Of a stretch of 7,317 nt of DNA, positions 6,033 through 7,317 are shown in pieces. How positions within the stretch are numbered: the stretch's first letter is position 1; the number at the start of each line of letters is the position of its first letter. The stretch is from a bacterium UBA6115 (lineage in GTDB: Bacteria; Bacillota_A; Clostridia; Christensenellales; Aristaeellaceae). The stretch spans positions 8,848 through 16,164 of the forward strand of contig DIWD01000045.1 in assembly GCA_002428405.1 (NCBI GenBank), in the 5' to 3' direction. The position numbers and the translations under genes were made by a program. Below the pieces are notes generated by a model. The model was not told where the DNA came from. It worked only from the letters and a program-made list of their open reading frames with translations, and searched no databases.

Positions 6033-6437
6033 ATGATTTACAGCATCCTGGGTTGGGTCAGTCTGGGGTTGGCCGTGGTGGCCAGTTCGCCTTACTGGCT
6101 GCGGATGCTCAACAACTGGACATTCAAAACCAAGGACAAGCGCTTCTTCAGCCTGCTCAAATTCCTGCGCAAGCTGCACAAGGTGCTGGGCCTGCTGCTT
6201 GCGGCGATCGCCATTGTGCACGGATACCTGGCGCTCAGCGGCCAGATCAGGCTGCACACCGGCCTGCTGGTTTATGCCGGCTTCATCGTTACGGTCATCC
6301 TGGGCATCTGGCATTACCGCACCAAGAACAAGAAAGTGTTCAAGGCGCACAAGGCGATGGTGCTGGTCAGTTTCCTGCTCCTGCTCCTGCACCTGATCAA
6401 GCCCTGGGCCCTGGGGCAGTGGCTGGGCATCTGGTGA
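6033..6437 (+). CDS. Four-helix membrane protein, candidate di-heme b-type cytochrome (ferric reductase-like)
   Basis: The 134-residue product has four predicted membrane helices, roughly at 2-20, 47-68, 76-95 and 106-122, joined by basic loops (FKTKDKRFF, YRTKNKKVFK). Six histidines are present: 49, 63, 75, 94, 106 and 120. Four form two pairs with exact H-x13-H spacing (49/63 in helix 2, 106/120 in helix 4). This is the arrangement by which ferric reductases, NADPH oxidases and related b-type cytochromes hold two stacked hemes between two helices. No NAD(P)H or flavin domain is attached, so electrons must come from a quinol or another protein. The gene follows an exported triple cytochrome b5-like protein, a plausible acceptor. 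GGAGG at 6024-6028 fixes the ATG at 6033; an upstream in-frame TTG (6006) is unsupported. Heme binding is inferred from spacing; the exact family name is uncertain. Confidence 0.8.
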   Translation: MIYSILGWVSLGLAVVASSPYWLRMLNNWTFKTKDKRFFSLLKFLRKLHKVLGLLLAAIAIVHGYLALSGQIRLHTGLLVYAGFIVTVILGIWHYRTKNKKVFKAHKAMVLVSFLLLLLHLIKPWALGQWLGIW

Positions 6438-6454
6438 GGACCCGCGCATATACA

Positions 6455-6480
6455 AAGGCTCCGGACATGTCCGGAGCCTT
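6455..6480. terminator. Perfect 26-nt palindrome, probable bidirectional terminator
   Basis: The 13-nt arm AAGGCTCCGGACA is followed directly by its exact reverse complement. In RNA the innermost bases would form the loop. The plus strand continues with TTGTTCTAT, and the minus strand reads out into TTTGTATAT, both moderately T-rich. It sits between two convergent stop codons (6437 on plus, 6499 on minus), where a shared terminator is expected. Confidence 0.8.
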
Positions 6481-6498
6481 GTTCTATGTAAAATGATT

Positions 6499-7317
6499 CT
6501 ATTCAGAGACCAGCTGTTCCATATCCATCCGATCCAGCAGCATCAGCCTCGTCATGTCAAAACAGGCCTGCACAGCGGCGTTGCGGGCATAGTCCTGACT
6601 GCGCGCGGGAAGGACCTGGATATACTGCCGGGTCTCCTCCTCAACGGTGACGGCGCAGGCGAAGCGGTTCTCATTCAAGCAAATGACCGCGCGGACCTGG
6701 GACTCCAAGCTCCCGCCTGATTCCTTGGCCAGCAGCGCGCAGGCGTCGGAGAGGTTTTCAGGCAAGGGTTGAGGGAAGCCAAGCAAGGCCGCCAATCCGC
6801 TCATTTCCGGGGCGGACAGGCTCATGCCGCACACCCTAAAAGCGCCTTCCGCCGCCTGTATGCGGCAGGCGGCCAGAGCGCCGCTGCCCGCCTCCAGGAA
6901 GGAGACCTTCAGGCCGCTGTCAGCCAGCAGCCCGGCGAGGACTGTTTCCAGATTGTCCACGTCCACGCCGTACGCATGGCGACCCAGGCGGCGTTTGATT
7001 TCATCAATCACCGGCTCTGTCAGGGCCAGGGCCGCTTCCCGGCTTGACGCCCCGGCGGTCACGCGCACCATCGCCTCGCCGTCCTTGGCATAGGGAGCTA
7101 GGGTGGGGTTGACCCCGTTTTGCATCAGATCATCCAGCATTTCCGCCATGCGCGACTCGCCCAGCGAAATGACCCGGACGATCCGGGAAAGCAGGGTTCC
7201 GGATGAAAACTGCCTGAGGTAGGGGACCACCTGGTTTTGGAACATCGGCCGCATCTCCCTGGGCGGCCCGGGCATAAGCACGGCGGTGTGCCCCGCGTCA
7301 CTGAAGAGGATGCAGCC
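6499..7317 (-). CDS. cinA: CinA-family protein (MoaB-like plus degenerate amidase domain), 5' end beyond the window
   Basis: The frame is open to the window edge, giving 272 residues of the C-terminal part; the start lies outside. The visible N-terminal part ends a MoaB/Mog-like (COG1058) domain, with VLMPGPPREM near 13-22. It is followed by the CinA linker signatures GESRMAEML (53-61) and NPTLAPYAKDGE (70-81). The last 150 residues occupy the place of the nicotinamide-nucleotide amidase (PncC/COG1546) domain. The hallmark ESCTGG motif, with its catalytic serine, reads EAGSGA here (142-147). The usual GVVAYSNEAK-type segment that carries the other active-site residues reads CGMSLSAPEM (163-172). 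The amidase is therefore probably inactive or altered, while the reading frame is intact. The first domain (ADP-ribose pyrophosphatase-type activity in CinA proteins) could still work. The ATG/GTG codons near 7273-7281 are internal, because coding similarity continues upstream to GCILF. Confidence 0.88.
   Translation of the reverse strand, partial: GCILFSDAGHTAVLMPGPPREMRPMFQNQVVPYLRQFSSGTLLSRIVRVISLGESRMAEMLDDLMQNGVNPTLAPYAKDGEAMVRVTAGASSREAALALTEPVIDEIKRRLGRHAYGVDVDNLETVLAGLLADSGLKVSFLEAGSGALAACRIQAAEGAFRVCGMSLSAPEMSGLAALLGFPQPLPENLSDACALLAKESGGSLESQVRAVICLNENRFACAVTVEEETRQYIQVLPARSQDYARNAAVQACFDMTRLMLLDRMDMEQLVSE

Noticed and set aside
4931..6034. Long 367-codon minus-strand frame with internal repeats
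   Set aside because: It is antisense to the cytochrome b5-like gene; its repeats mirror the 225-bp repeats and it overlaps the iron-sulfur promoter.

Overview
The window is visibly GC-rich DNA with strong AAGGAGG-type ribosome binding sites, compact intrinsic terminators, clostridial-type ferredoxins and a Gram-positive lmo0937-type membrane peptide. Together these suggest an anaerobic Firmicute, most likely a GC-rich member of the Clostridia. The taxon is inferred from gene families only. No rRNA, tRNA, CRISPR array, transposase or phage gene was seen.

Layout from left to right. (1) 1-757, plus strand: a lysine/alanine-rich histone H1-like protein, open at the window edge, then a 58-residue lmo0937-type membrane peptide, closed by a hairpin with a T-rich tail that also resembles a dispersed palindromic repeat. 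(2) 758-937: 180 nt with no convincing gene. (3) 938-3892, minus strand: peptide chain release factor 3 (prfC), then an exported calcineurin-like metallophosphoesterase, probably co-transcribed. (4) 3975-5068, minus strand: a compact redox operon with a good promoter, a 4Fe-4S protein of unknown role, a single-cluster ferredoxin and a clear terminator. (5) 5138-6480, plus strand and divergent from the redox operon: an exported protein made of three tandem cytochrome b5-like domains, then a four-helix membrane protein with two H-x13-H pairs, closed by a perfect 26-nt palindrome. (6) 6499-7317, minus strand: the C-terminal part of a CinA-family protein cut by the window edge, convergent on the same palindrome.

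The most interesting unit is region 5. The membrane protein has the histidine spacing of di-heme b-type cytochromes of the ferric reductase/NADPH oxidase type. The exported partner keeps two candidate axial histidines in each of its three cytochrome b5-like repeats. I infer a small electron-transfer module, up to two membrane hemes and three external hemes, carrying electrons across the membrane to an outside acceptor. It lies back to back with iron-sulfur proteins that could belong to the same redox economy. The module is a hypothesis from motifs and neighbourhood; no function is shown directly. The second anomaly is the CinA amidase domain, whose usual catalytic motif is degenerate.
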